Shown: positions 1 to 7,019, counted from the stretch's first letter. The stretch is 8,554 nt of DNA from CBDTTW01 sp965363675 (GCA_965363675.1 CBDTTW010000131.1:1-8554); one strand, 5' to 3'. Made by a program: numbers and translations. Notes: generated by a model not told the origin, from the sequence alone.

Positions 1-91
1 CAAGCAGGGCCGCCCCAAGCAGGGCGACGCGGCCGCGCCGACCGAACGGGCGCCTCGAAGCTTGCGGCGAAGAAGCAGGGGGCGTGTTCAC
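1..91 (-). CDS. batD: N-terminus of a probable BatD protein (cut by window edge)
   Basis: A GTG codon at 91-89 overlaps the batC stop codon by four bases (GTGA), the same coupling style as other junctions in this operon. It is preceded by GGAG eight bases upstream, the clearest Shine-Dalgarno in the operon. Reading on from it gives 30 codons open to the window edge. They form an arginine-rich stretch (about residues 13-21) followed by a hydrophobic run beginning VALLGAALL, which looks like the start of a signal peptide or membrane anchor. In Bacteroidota bat operons the gene after batC is usually batD, an exported or membrane protein with immunoglobulin-like domains. The assignment rests on position and the signal-like start, since no BatD domain is visible in this fragment. 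Confidence 0.5.
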   Translation of the reverse strand, partial: MNTPPASSPQASRRPFGRRGRVALLGAALL

Positions 92-819
92 CAGTCTTTC
101 TCCGGCGTGCGGCCCGTGCTTTTCATGCGGCGCGCCTCCTTGAGCAGCTTCTGCTCGTCGTCCTGAAGGGCCTGCAAGTACTGCTCGGCTTGGGCGCGCG
201 TGAGGCGCTGCGCGTCCGTCTCAGGCTCGGCGGGCGCCTCGCCGGAGCCGTCCGGGTCGCCGCCCTCAGGCTCGGCGCTCGCCGGCGCGTCGGCGGGCTG
301 GGCGCCGGGTTGCGGCTGCGGCTCGCCCTCGCCGGAGCCGCCTCCGGCCTGGCGCTGCGGCGGCGGCGGCGGCGTCTGCCGGACTTTGCGAGCGGCGACC
401 TCGTAGTTGTAGCGCGCATCGGGGAAGTCCGGGCGGGCGAGCAGCGCCTGCCGGAAGAACTGGAGCGCCGCCGAAGCGTCGCCGCGCGCGTAGGCGGCGG
501 CCCCGGCGTTGTAGGCGGCCGTTGCAAGCGCCTCGGGCGTGGGCGCCGCCGCCGCGGCCGCCTCGAACGCCTCCCCGGCCCCGGCGAAGTCGCCCTGGCG
601 GTAGAGGGCCGCCCCGAGGTTGTTCTGCAACCCGTGCTCCAGCCGGCCCGGCGCGCGCCCTGCCCCGGCCAGCCCGGCCCCGGCCAGCCCGGCCCGGTAG
701 GCGTCGGCGGCCTCCTGGAAGCGGCCCTGAGCGTAAAGCTGGTTGCCCCGGCGGCCTTGCTGCGGCCCGCCGTCCCACAGGCGCGCCAGCAGCAGCACAA
801 GCAAAAAAAGGCGGATCAT
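88..819 (-). CDS. batC: BatC, TPR-repeat protein of the Bat operon
   Basis: This is a 243-residue exported or membrane-anchored tetratricopeptide protein. Residues 2-14 are a hydrophobic signal or anchor (IRLFLLVLLLARL). TPR-like helices follow: about 25-46 (GNQLYAQGRFQEAADAYRAG), 65-92 (NNLGAALYRQGDFAGAGEAF) and 101-130 (YNAGAAAYARGDASAALQFF). A proline/glutamine/glycine/glutamate-rich low-complexity linker spans roughly 148-200. A charged C-terminal helix carries the ALQDDEQKLLKEARR segment and ends in KDW, a tail I associate with BatC proteins. The start overlaps the batB stop by four bases (ATGA), so translation is probably coupled. BatC is thought to act as a scaffold for the BatA/BatB VWA proteins at the membrane; its exact biochemical role is not established. 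A 15-bp tandem duplication adds AGLAG in the TPR1-TPR2 loop. Confidence 0.85.
   Translation of the reverse strand: MIRLFLLVLLLARLWDGGPQQGRRGNQLYAQGRFQEAADAYRAGLAGAGLAGAGRAPGRLEHGLQNNLGAALYRQGDFAGAGEAFEAAAAAAPTPEALATAAYNAGAAAYARGDASAALQFFRQALLARPDFPDARYNYEVAARKVRQTPPPPPQRQAGGGSGEGEPQPQPGAQPADAPASAEPEGGDPDGSGEAPAEPETDAQRLTRAQAEQYLQALQDDEQKLLKEARRMKSTGRTPEKDW
662..691. repeat. 15-bp in-frame tandem duplication within batC
   Basis: The unit GCCCCGGCCAGCCCG occurs twice with no mismatch (662-676 and 677-691). Because 15 is a multiple of three, the reading frame of batC is kept, and the protein gains a second AGLAG unit between the first two TPR-like helices. It is probably a replication-slippage product in GC-rich sequence. 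Confidence 0.85.
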
Positions 820-1820
820 GGCGGCGTAGGCGGGTGGCGGCGGCGTTCATCGAGCAGGCTTTCGGCGGCGAGCAGCAGCAGCGCCAGCGCCAGCGGCAAA
901 GCGAACAGTTCGCGGTACGTGTCGTAGGGCTCTGCGTCATACGTCGTCTGGCGGAGCAGGTTCAGCCGCGCGGGCAGCCCGCCGAGGTCGCCGGCGGCGC
1001 GGCCGAGCGCGAAGTAGGCTCCGCCGGCGGCCAGCGTGCGGAGCGCGCCGGGCTCCAGGGCGGTGCGCACCTCGCGGCCCTCGCGGTCGCGGCGCACCCC
1101 GGCGCGCACGCCGTTCTCGTAGGCGGGGATCGGCGCCCCGGCGGCCGTCCCGACGCCGACGGCGAACATGTGCAGGCGCGCCTCGGCGGCCCGGCGCACG
1201 AGAGCCTGGGCCTCGCCGCCGTGGTTCTCGCCGTCGGAGACCCACAGCAGCGCGCGCGTGGGCGGCTCGGGCCCGGCCGACCCGGCGCGCTCGAAGGCGC
1301 GCACCGCCGCCGTAAGGGCCGCCTCGAAGTGGGTGCCCTGCGCGGCGACCATGCCCGGCTCGGCGATGTCGAGGAACAGCCGCACGGCGTTGTGGTCGGT
1401 CGTGAGCGGGCACGGGACGTAGGCGTCGCCGGCGAAAAACACGAGCCCGATGCGGTGGCCCGCCAGGGCGGGCAGCAGCTTTTTCAGCTCGTAGCGGGCG
1501 CGGTCCAGGCGGCTCAGGCCCACATCCTCGGCCAGCATCGAGTTGGACACGTCGAGGGCGATGACCAGGTCGAGCCCACGCCGCTCGGCCTGTCGGCGCT
1601 CTAGGCCCCACCTCGGCCCTGCGAGGGCCAGCCCGAGCGCCGCCACGGCCAGGCACACGAGCGCGGCCCGCGCCGCGCGCACGCCCTCCCGGATGCCCTC
1701 GCCGCCGCCCGCAAGGAAGCGGCGCTGCCGCCGGCGCGCGTGCGCCGCCCATGCGTAGAGCGCGGCGGCGGCCGGCGCGGCGGCCACCGCCCAGAGCGCG
1801 GCAGGGTGCAACCAGTCCAT
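816..1820 (-). CDS. batB: BatB, membrane VWA-domain protein
   Basis: This is a 334-residue protein starting MDWLHPAALW. Membrane segments lie at about 8-26 and 48-68, then a von Willebrand A domain, then a C-terminal membrane helix (LFALPLALALLLLAAE) followed by a short basic/proline tail. The metal-ion-dependent adhesion site is complete: D90-x-S92-x-S94 (LDVSNS), T163 (QGTHFEAAL) and D196 (LWVSDGEN). This architecture is the BatA/BatB pattern; the VWA domain is expected on the periplasmic side, binding partners through a divalent metal. The ATG at 1818-1820 was preferred to longer in-frame starts because those run through batA. It lies four bases after the batA stop, and its own stop overlaps the batC start. 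No Shine-Dalgarno precedes it, so it probably depends on coupling to batA. Confidence 0.9.
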   Translation of the reverse strand: MDWLHPAALWAVAAAPAAAALYAWAAHARRRQRRFLAGGGEGIREGVRAARAALVCLAVAALGLALAGPRWGLERRQAERRGLDLVIALDVSNSMLAEDVGLSRLDRARYELKKLLPALAGHRIGLVFFAGDAYVPCPLTTDHNAVRLFLDIAEPGMVAAQGTHFEAALTAAVRAFERAGSAGPEPPTRALLWVSDGENHGGEAQALVRRAAEARLHMFAVGVGTAAGAPIPAYENGVRAGVRRDREGREVRTALEPGALRTLAAGGAYFALGRAAGDLGGLPARLNLLRQTTYDAEPYDTYRELFALPLALALLLLAAESLLDERRRHPPTPP

Positions 1821-1824
1821 AGGC

Positions 1825-2805
1825 TCAGGGAAGGCGGCGCAACCAGGTCGCGCCGAGGAGGATTTCGAGGAGCAGCAGCCCGAAGGCAGGCCACAGGAAA
1901 AGCGGGTACAACTCGCGCGTTTCGGTTCGCACGAACGACTCCAGGCGCGTCTGCTCCATCTGCCCGATCTCGGCGTAGATGGCCGTAAGGGCCTGCTCGT
2001 TCGCGGCGCGGTAGTAGCGCCCGCCGGTGGCGCGGGCCACCGCCCGAAGCGTCTTTTCGTCGATCTCGACGGGCACGAGCTGCATCTGCCGCCCGGAAAA
2101 CGGGTGGTCGATGACGAACGGCGCCCGCCCATGCGTGCCGACGCCGATGGCGTAGACGCGCACCCCGAGCGCCTGGGCGATCCGGGCCGCCGTCAGCGGG
2201 TCGATCTCGCCCCGGTTGCTCTGCCCGTCGGTCAGCAGCACGACGACCTTGCTTTTGGCCTCGCTCGTCTTGAGGCGGTTGACGGCCGTCGCCAGGGCCG
2301 TGCCGATGGCCGTGCCGTCCTCGATGTCGCCGATTTGCACGTCGGCGAGCATGGCCCCGAGGAAGTCGTAGTCGAGCGTCAGGGGGGCGTAGGTGAAGGC
2401 TTTGGCGGCGAAGACGACCAGGCCCAGGCGGTCGGAGTCGCGGCCCTGGATGAAGGCGTGCAGCACGCGGCGGGCGGCCTCGAAGCGGTCGGGCGTGAAG
2501 TCGCGGGCGCGCATCGACGTGGAGGCGTCGAGCACGAGCATCACGTCCACGCCCTCGGCGTACTGCCGGCGGCTCGCCTGCTGCTCCTGAGGCCGCGCCA
2601 GGGCGCCGACGGCCAGGGCGAACGCCGCAAGGCGCAGGTACAGGGGCAGCCCGCGCAGGCGGTAGGCGAGCGTGGGCGGCAGCCCGGCGGCGGCCTCGGT
2701 GCTGCTGAAAAGCACACCGCCGCCGCGCCGCCGCCGCACGGCCGGCCACGCCAGGGCCGGAACCACAGCGAGTAGAAGCAACCAGAGGGGCTGGGCAAAA
2801 TACAC
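1825..2805 (-). CDS. batA: BatA, membrane VWA-domain protein
   Basis: This is a 326-residue protein with the typical BatA start (YFAQPLWLLLLAVVPAL), a second hydrophobic segment at about 55-70, a VWA domain over roughly 85-285, and a C-terminal transmembrane helix (LYPLFLWPAFGLLLLEILLG). MIDAS residues are all present: D93, S95, S97 (LDASTS), T165 (DGTAIGTAL) and D193 (LLTDGQSN). The start is a GTG at 2805-2803; the only upstream in-frame codons are two after the cobB TAG stop, so no ATG alternative exists. Membrane-bound BatA is thought to work with BatB and a MoxR-type AAA+ ATPase in the cell envelope. The family was named for aerotolerance in Bacteroides, but direct evidence for that function is mixed. 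Confidence 0.92.
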   Translation of the reverse strand: MYFAQPLWLLLLAVVPALAWPAVRRRRGGGVLFSSTEAAAGLPPTLAYRLRGLPLYLRLAAFALAVGALARPQEQQASRRQYAEGVDVMLVLDASTSMRARDFTPDRFEAARRVLHAFIQGRDSDRLGLVVFAAKAFTYAPLTLDYDFLGAMLADVQIGDIEDGTAIGTALATAVNRLKTSEAKSKVVVLLTDGQSNRGEIDPLTAARIAQALGVRVYAIGVGTHGRAPFVIDHPFSGRQMQLVPVEIDEKTLRAVARATGGRYYRAANEQALTAIYAEIGQMEQTRLESFVRTETRELYPLFLWPAFGLLLLEILLGATWLRRLP

Positions 2806-2811
2806 GGGCGG

Positions 2812-3579
2812 CTACCAATCGGCAGGGTGACGTTCCCGTAAGGCCCGGACGGCCGCGACGAGCGCCGGCAGCACCGTCGCCGACGGCCCGAGGACGACTT
2901 CGCTGAGGCCGCCGGCGATGGCGCTGGGCTCGGTGTTGATCTCGGCCACGTAGGCCCCGGACCGCAGCGCAAGGGCCGGCAGCCCGGCGGCAGGGTAGAC
3001 TACGGCGCTCGTGCCGACGCTCAGGAACACCTCGGCGGCGCCGGCGGCTTCGGCGGCGCGCGCCCACGGCGCGGCGGGCAGGGCCTCGCCGAACCATACC
3101 ACCCCCGGCCGGATCAGTCCGCCGCACGCCGGGCAGCGCACGAGCGCTCCTTCGGCCTCGTCGAGCAGCGCGCCCGGCGCGTCGCGGCCGCAGGCCATGC
3201 AGCGCTGCTGCGCCAAAGAGCCGTGCAGCTCGGCCACGCGCTCCGAACCGGCGCGCTGGTGCAGCCCGTCTACGTTTTGCGTGATGAGCAGGAAGTCGGG
3301 GGTCATGCGTTCCAGGGCGGCCAGCGCCTCGTGCCCGGCGTTGGGCCGGGCCTCGTGGAGGATGCGCCGCCGATGCCGATACCACGCCTGCACGACGGCG
3401 GGGCGGCGCAGCATCCCTTCGGCGCTCGCCATTTCCTCGGGGCGCAGTCCCTCCCAGTAGCCGCCGGCGTCGCGGAACGTGGGGATGCCGCTTTCGGCCG
3501 AGACGCCCGCGCCGGTCAGCACGGCGACGCGCCGGGCGCGGGCAAGCCGCCGAACCAGGGTCTCGGAGAAAGGGTTCAT
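2812..3579 (-). CDS. cobB: CobB-type NAD+-dependent protein deacylase (sirtuin)
   Basis: This is a 255-residue cytosolic sirtuin that removes acyl groups from lysines, using NAD+ and releasing nicotinamide and O-acyl-ADP-ribose. The sequence has GAGVSAESGIPTFRD at 23-37, TQNVDGLH at 100-107 and catalytic H119 in LHGS. A four-cysteine zinc site is complete (C127, C130, C149, C152), followed by GLIRPGVVWFGE (154-165) and the C-terminal NAD-binding segment SVGTSAVVYPA. Y67 and R70 (WYRHR) match the YxxR signature of class III sirtuins, so negatively charged acyl groups such as succinyl or malonyl are likely substrates besides acetyl. The ATG overlaps the stop of the upstream gene by four bases and batA begins six bases after it, so it is an integral operon member. 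It is an unusual partner for Bat genes. Confidence 0.95.
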   Translation of the reverse strand: MNPFSETLVRRLARARRVAVLTGAGVSAESGIPTFRDAGGYWEGLRPEEMASAEGMLRRPAVVQAWYRHRRRILHEARPNAGHEALAALERMTPDFLLITQNVDGLHQRAGSERVAELHGSLAQQRCMACGRDAPGALLDEAEGALVRCPACGGLIRPGVVWFGEALPAAPWARAAEAAGAAEVFLSVGTSAVVYPAAGLPALALRSGAYVAEINTEPSAIAGGLSEVVLGPSATVLPALVAAVRALRERHPADW

Positions 3580-4571
3580 GCGTGCGACGGATGCGGCGGG
3601 GGCGGCGGGGCATGCCGCCCCGGGGCGCGGCGGGCGTTTTCGAAGCCGACGAGCAGGCTCTGCGCCTCGCGCACGGCGCGCACCGACTGCTCGGGGGCAG
3701 GCTGCGCGGCGGCGTACTTGACCAGGTCGGCCTCGGCGAGCACGCTTTCCAGGCGGCGGCGCGGGTCCTCGGCGCGCGCGGCATAGCCCAGCGCCCGGGC
3801 CACCTCGGGCGTCGTCATGCGCGGGGCGGGCACGTCGAGGCCGGCGTCGAGGTAGGCGCGCAGGGCGTCCGAGAGCGCGACGTGGTAGCGCCGCGTCTCG
3901 GCCGGGGTGGCAGGCGGGTGCTGCTCCAGGCGCTTCAGGCGCGCGAACGCCTCGGCGAAGGGCGAGGGCTCCGGCGGGGCCTCGGGGGCCGCCGGAGCCG
4001 GCCGCCGCCGGGCGAAGCGCCACACGCCCCATGCCGCCGCCGCGACGGCCGCGCCCGGCAGCAGCCAGTGCCATAAGGGCCGGGGAAACGCTGCGAGGGG
4101 GGCCAGGTCGCGCAGGGTCGTCGCCTCCGGCGGGGCGGCCCGGCGCACTCCGATGCGGAGCGGCGCGCTCTCGAAGCGCCGCAGGCCGCCGGGCGCCTCC
4201 AGCGTCACAGCCAGGGGCGGCGCGCCGGCCGAGTCGAGGCGGAAAACGGCGACCTGGTAGCGGATGCTGTCCACGAAGGCGCCGCCGGGCGCAGCCTGCG
4301 TCGGGAAACGCTCCTGCCCGAGCACGAGCAAGTCGCCGAGCATCGAGTCCGTGGCGGCGGGCGAAGGAAACGTGACGCCGCCGGGCTCGGGGTGCTCCAG
4401 GGCGAGGGTAAGCGTAAAGCGCTCGCCGACCCACACGCTGTCGGCCGAGAGGCGGGCGCGCAGGGGCTGCGCCTCGGCGCGCCATGCTCCGGCGGCCATC
4501 AGCGCCCCGGCGGCCATCAACAGCGCCCTTGCGACGGGCCGCCGATCCTGCGAAAAGCGGAAGGGAGGCAT
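3576..4571 (-). CDS. Exported single-span membrane protein, DUF4381/BatD-like
   Basis: This is a 331-residue protein between the DUF58 and sirtuin genes. An N-terminal signal sequence ends near residue 34 (AEA-Q cleavage pattern). A beta-rich, presumably periplasmic domain covers about 36-150; its opening (DSVWVGERFTLTLALEHPE) resembles the Ig-like repeats of BatD. One transmembrane helix follows at about 165-186 (LWHWLLPGAAVAAAAWGVW), then RRR, and a mainly helical cytosolic domain (about 205-315) with a proline/histidine-rich tail. The cytosolic part (RRYHVALSDALRAYLD) looks like the DUF4381-type region often found next to DUF58 and VWA genes in Bacteroidota. It starts three bases after the DUF58 stop. 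A role in linking envelope-side VWA proteins to cytosolic partners is inference; the family has no defined reaction. Confidence 0.7.
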   Translation of the reverse strand: MPPFRFSQDRRPVARALLMAAGALMAAGAWRAEAQPLRARLSADSVWVGERFTLTLALEHPEPGGVTFPSPAATDSMLGDLLVLGQERFPTQAAPGGAFVDSIRYQVAVFRLDSAGAPPLAVTLEAPGGLRRFESAPLRIGVRRAAPPEATTLRDLAPLAAFPRPLWHWLLPGAAVAAAAWGVWRFARRRPAPAAPEAPPEPSPFAEAFARLKRLEQHPPATPAETRRYHVALSDALRAYLDAGLDVPAPRMTTPEVARALGYAARAEDPRRRLESVLAEADLVKYAAAQPAPEQSVRAVREAQSLLVGFENARRAPGRHAPPPPPHPSHA

Positions 4572-4574
4572 AGG

Positions 4575-5444
4575 CTAGCGGTTGCGCCGGTGGAAGAACT
4601 GCAACAGCGGCTCGGTGTAGGGGGCGCCCGTGCTGAGCGCCACGCTGTCCACGCGCGCCTCGCGCAGCAGGCCGAGCGCGCGCCGCCGCTGCGCCTCGGC
4701 GCGCTCGGCCCACGCCCGCCGCACCGCCGCGCTGCCGGCATCGACGGTGACGAGGCGTCCGGTCTCGGCGTCGCGGAGCGCGACCAGGCCCACCGGGGGC
4801 AGCTCCCGCTCGGCGGGGTCCTCCAGCCGGATCGCCGCTACGTCATGGCGCCGCGCCAGGGCCAGCAGCGGCTTACGGTAGCCCTCGTCCTGAAAGTCGG
4901 AGAGCAGCACCACAATCGAGCGCCGGTTGAGCAGGCGGCGCGCGTGCTCCAGCGCCGGCCCGATGCGCGTGCCGCGCCCCGCCGGGCGGTGCGTATACAC
5001 GTCCCGGATGATGCGCAGCGCGTGGCGGCGGCCCCGGCGGGGCGCGGCCACGTGCTCGGTGCGGTCGGTGAAAAGCAGCAGCCCCACGCGGTCGTGGTTT
5101 TGCACGGCGCTGAAGGCGATCAGGGCGGCCACCTCGGCCGCCAGGTCGCGTTTGCGCTGCGCGCCCGAGCCGAAGCTCTCCGAAGCCGACACGTCGATCA
5201 TGAGCAGCAAGGTCTGCTCGCGCTCCTCCTCGAACACCTTGACGTAGGTCTCCCCGGTGCGCGCCGACACGTTCCAGTCGATGCTCCGGATGTCGTCGCC
5301 GATCTGGTAGGGCCGCACCTCGGCGAAGGAAATGCCGCGCCCCTTGAAGGCGGACTGGTACTCGCCGCCGAACACGTTGTCCACGAGCCCGCGCGTGCGC
5401 ACTTCCAGGCGGCGTATCTTATGGATCAGCGCTGCGGGAATCAT
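4575..5444 (-). CDS. DUF58 domain protein (VWA-like), first gene of the bat operon
   Basis: This is a 289-residue soluble protein. It carries the DUF58 signature at about 35-62: GRGISFAEVRPYQIGDD followed by IRSIDWNVSAR. A VWA-like fold follows, with the metal-site start D84-V-S86-A-S88 (LLMIDVSAS) and a later LLSDF strand near 180. There are no membrane segments, so it is expected in the cytosol. DUF58 proteins are typically encoded directly after a MoxR AAA+ ATPase and before batA, and probably connect the ATPase with the membrane VWA proteins. Here it is the first gene: upstream is a 104-base gap and then divergent purQ, so no moxR adjoins it. The ATG at 5442-5444 gives the usual N-terminus (IHKIRRLEVRTRGLVDNVF). 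No Shine-Dalgarno is visible. Confidence 0.92.
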   Translation of the reverse strand: MIPAALIHKIRRLEVRTRGLVDNVFGGEYQSAFKGRGISFAEVRPYQIGDDIRSIDWNVSARTGETYVKVFEEEREQTLLLMIDVSASESFGSGAQRKRDLAAEVAALIAFSAVQNHDRVGLLLFTDRTEHVAAPRRGRRHALRIIRDVYTHRPAGRGTRIGPALEHARRLLNRRSIVVLLSDFQDEGYRKPLLALARRHDVAAIRLEDPAERELPPVGLVALRDAETGRLVTVDAGSAAVRRAWAERAEAQRRRALGLLREARVDSVALSTGAPYTEPLLQFFHRRNR

Positions 5445-5462
5445 AGGGAGGCTCTGCCGGGC

Positions 5463-5483
5463 GCGCCCTCACGGCAAGGGCGC
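5463..5483. promoter_or_regulatory. Inverted repeat in the purQ / bat-operon divergent promoter region
   Basis: GCGCCCT at 5463-5469 and AGGGCGC at 5477-5483 are perfect 7-bp inverted arms separated by seven bases. They lie in the only gap between the two divergent transcription units, just upstream of the purQ promoter element and inside the probable 5' leader of the DUF58 operon. It could be a repressor site or an RNA hairpin in the operon leader. There is no T-run on either side, so it is not an intrinsic terminator. Confidence 0.4.
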
Positions 5484-5507
5484 CTCTCTTCCTGTACGAC
5501 CCGTGCG

Positions 5508-5515
5508 TATCTTGC
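5508..5515 (+). promoter_or_regulatory. Candidate -7 promoter element for purQ
   Basis: TATCTTGC, inside CGTATCTTGCG, resembles the Bacteroidota -7 consensus TAnnTTTG and shares CGTATCTT with the better promoter at 7043-7050. It lies about 35 bases before the purQ start. No clear TTG lies 19-21 bases upstream, so the call is weak. Confidence 0.35.
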
Positions 5516-5548
5516 GTTTCACCGCTGCCGCCAGATTTACCTTTTGCC

Positions 5549-6256
5549 ATGGCTCTTACCTTCGGCGTGCTCGTTTTTCCGGGCTCCAACTGCGACCACG
5601 ATGCCTACCACGCGGCCAAGCACGTCGTCGGGGAGGAGGCGCGCTTCATCTGGCACAAGGAGACGCGGCTGGGCGACGTAGACGTGGTCATCGTGCCGGG
5701 CGGCTTCTCCTACGGCGATTATCTGCGCTCGGGAGCCATTGCGGGCCTCTCGCCGATCATGCAGGACGTGATCCGGTTCGCTCGGGAGGGGGGCTTGGTG
5801 CTGGGGGTGTGCAACGGCTTTCAGGTGCTCTGCGAGAGCGGCTTGCTGCCGGGGGCGCTCATGCGCAACGTGTCGCTGCGGTTCGCGTGCCGGCAGGCGC
5901 ACCTCCGCGTCGAGCGCGCCGACACGCCGTTCACGTCGGCCATGACGCCGGGGCAGGTCATCGAGGCGCCGATTGCGCACGGCGAGGGCAATTATTTCGC
6001 CTCCGAGGCTGAGCTGGACCGCCTGGAGGCAAACGGCCAGGTCGTGTTTCGCTACGCCGACGCGACGGGCGCCGTAACCGAGGCGGCCAATCCCAACGGC
6101 TCGGCGCGCAACATCGCCGGCATCGTCAACGAAGGACGGAACGTGCTGGGCATGATGCCTCACCCGGAGCGGTGCGTCGAAGGGCTGCTCGGGCGCACCG
6201 ACGGCAAGCGCATCTTCGACTCTATCGTGCAGCACTTCGTCGCGGCGCAGTCGTAG
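5549..6256 (+). CDS. purQ: PurQ, glutaminase subunit of phosphoribosylformylglycinamidine synthase
   Basis: This is a 235-residue class I glutamine amidotransferase. It releases ammonia from glutamine for PurL, which converts FGAR to FGAM in step 4 of purine synthesis; the short PurQ form works in the cytosol as a complex with small PurL and PurS. The N-terminal FGVLVFPGSNCDHD is typical. The nucleophile is C88 in VLGVCNGFQVL, and the catalytic histidine and glutamate are H205 and E207 in MMPHPERC. Length matches stand-alone PurQ. Neither purS nor purL is adjacent, so the complex is encoded at separate loci. The ATG has no Shine-Dalgarno before it, as is common in Bacteroidota. It is followed 68 bases later by a rhomboid protease gene. 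Confidence 0.97.
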   Translation: MALTFGVLVFPGSNCDHDAYHAAKHVVGEEARFIWHKETRLGDVDVVIVPGGFSYGDYLRSGAIAGLSPIMQDVIRFAREGGLVLGVCNGFQVLCESGLLPGALMRNVSLRFACRQAHLRVERADTPFTSAMTPGQVIEAPIAHGEGNYFASEAELDRLEANGQVVFRYADATGAVTEAANPNGSARNIAGIVNEGRNVLGMMPHPERCVEGLLGRTDGKRIFDSIVQHFVAAQS

Positions 6257-6284
6257 CGGCTGCATCTTGGGCGGGGCGGGGGCG

Positions 6285-6290
6285 TATACT
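6285..6290 (+). promoter_or_regulatory. Possible -10 element upstream of the rhomboid gene
   Basis: TATACT, 5 of 6 to TATAAT, lies in the purQ-rhomboid gap 35 bases before the rhomboid start. The nearest upstream TTG (6267-6269) is only about 15 bases away, so the -35/-33 partner is poor. It may give the rhomboid gene its own transcript in addition to read-through from purQ. Confidence 0.2.
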
Positions 6291-6324
6291 GCCGCACACG
6301 CGCCCTCCCCCTGATTGGTGTCTC

Positions 6325-6948
6325 ATGCCTGCTCTCTACGAGAACCCCGCCACGTTGCTGCTGCTGCTGCTGAGCGTGTTCGTCAGCGGCTACGCCTTCC
6401 TGGTCGATCCGGCGCTCATCGACCGGCTGGCCCTGCGCCCGCGCCGCATCGACGAGGGGCGCGAGTACCACCGGTTCGTATCGGCCGGCTTCGTGCACGC
6501 GGGCCTGAGCCACCTCGGGTTCAACATGCTGACCCTGTTCTTCTTCGGGCCGACCATCGAGCGGCTGCTGGGGCCGGGGCGGTTTCTGGTGCTTTACTTC
6601 GGCTCGATGCTGGCCGCGCACGCGCTGGCGTACCTGCTCCACCGCCGGGAGGCCGCCTACTCGGCCGTGGGGGCGTCCGGGGCGATCAGCGGGGTGCTGT
6701 TCGGGTACTGCCTGTTCTTTCCGTTCAACAAGATCTACTTTTTCTTTATCCCCGTAGGCATCCCGGCGGTGATCTTTGCGGTGGGCTATGTCGCGATTTC
6801 GTGGTACGCCATGCGGCAGGCGGCGTCGGGGCGGGGCGGCGGCATCGCGCACGAGGCGCATCTGGGCGGGGCCATCGCGGGCCTCGTGCTGACGCTGCTG
6901 CTGGAGCCCCGGGCGCTCGGGCTGTTCCTGCGGCAACTGGGGTTGTAA
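6325..6948 (+). CDS. Rhomboid-family intramembrane serine protease
   Basis: This is a 207-residue polytopic membrane protein that cleaves transmembrane substrates within the bilayer. Hydrophobic segments are visible at about 10-27, 55-75, 87-105, 112-132, 138-160 and 178-193, giving the basic six-helix bacterial rhomboid core. The catalytic dyad is present: S118 in GASGAISG and H179 in AHLGGAIAG. The conserved H58-x4-H63-x3-N67 pattern (VHAGLSHLGFN) of the second helix is also intact, supporting an active protease. ATG 6325 is chosen because the open frame upstream lies in the 3' end of purQ and lacks another good start. It is compact, without a cytosolic N-terminal domain. Substrate is unknown, and no functional link to purQ is apparent. 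Confidence 0.93.
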   Translation: MPALYENPATLLLLLLSVFVSGYAFLVDPALIDRLALRPRRIDEGREYHRFVSAGFVHAGLSHLGFNMLTLFFFGPTIERLLGPGRFLVLYFGSMLAAHALAYLLHRREAAYSAVGASGAISGVLFGYCLFFPFNKIYFFFIPVGIPAVIFAVGYVAISWYAMRQAASGRGGGIAHEAHLGGAIAGLVLTLLLEPRALGLFLRQLGL

Positions 6949-7019
6949 GCGCGCCGTTATTGTATCTGTGGAAAAACGCCCCTCCCGGGTCTGGTTGTAG
7001 CGCGTCCGTTAATGCCCTC

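Noticed and set aside
522..1604. 360-codon plus-strand frame opposite batB/batC
   Set aside because: It is a shadow of the real VWA and TPR genes on the other strand, low-complexity and without a domain.
5411..5421. GTATCTTATGG inside the DUF58 gene as a plus-strand promoter
   Set aside because: It lies in coding sequence near the start of a minus-strand gene, lacks a -33 partner, and purQ has a closer candidate at 5508.
5537..6265. 242-codon minus-strand frame opposite purQ
   Set aside because: It mirrors purQ nearly end to end; purQ has all catalytic motifs, while the antisense protein has none.
6943..6970. TTG-N17-TATCTGTG as another promoter after the rhomboid gene
   Set aside because: The spacer is shorter than the 19-21 bases typical of this promoter class, and the element overlaps a DnaA-box-like site. 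It is too weak to annotate.
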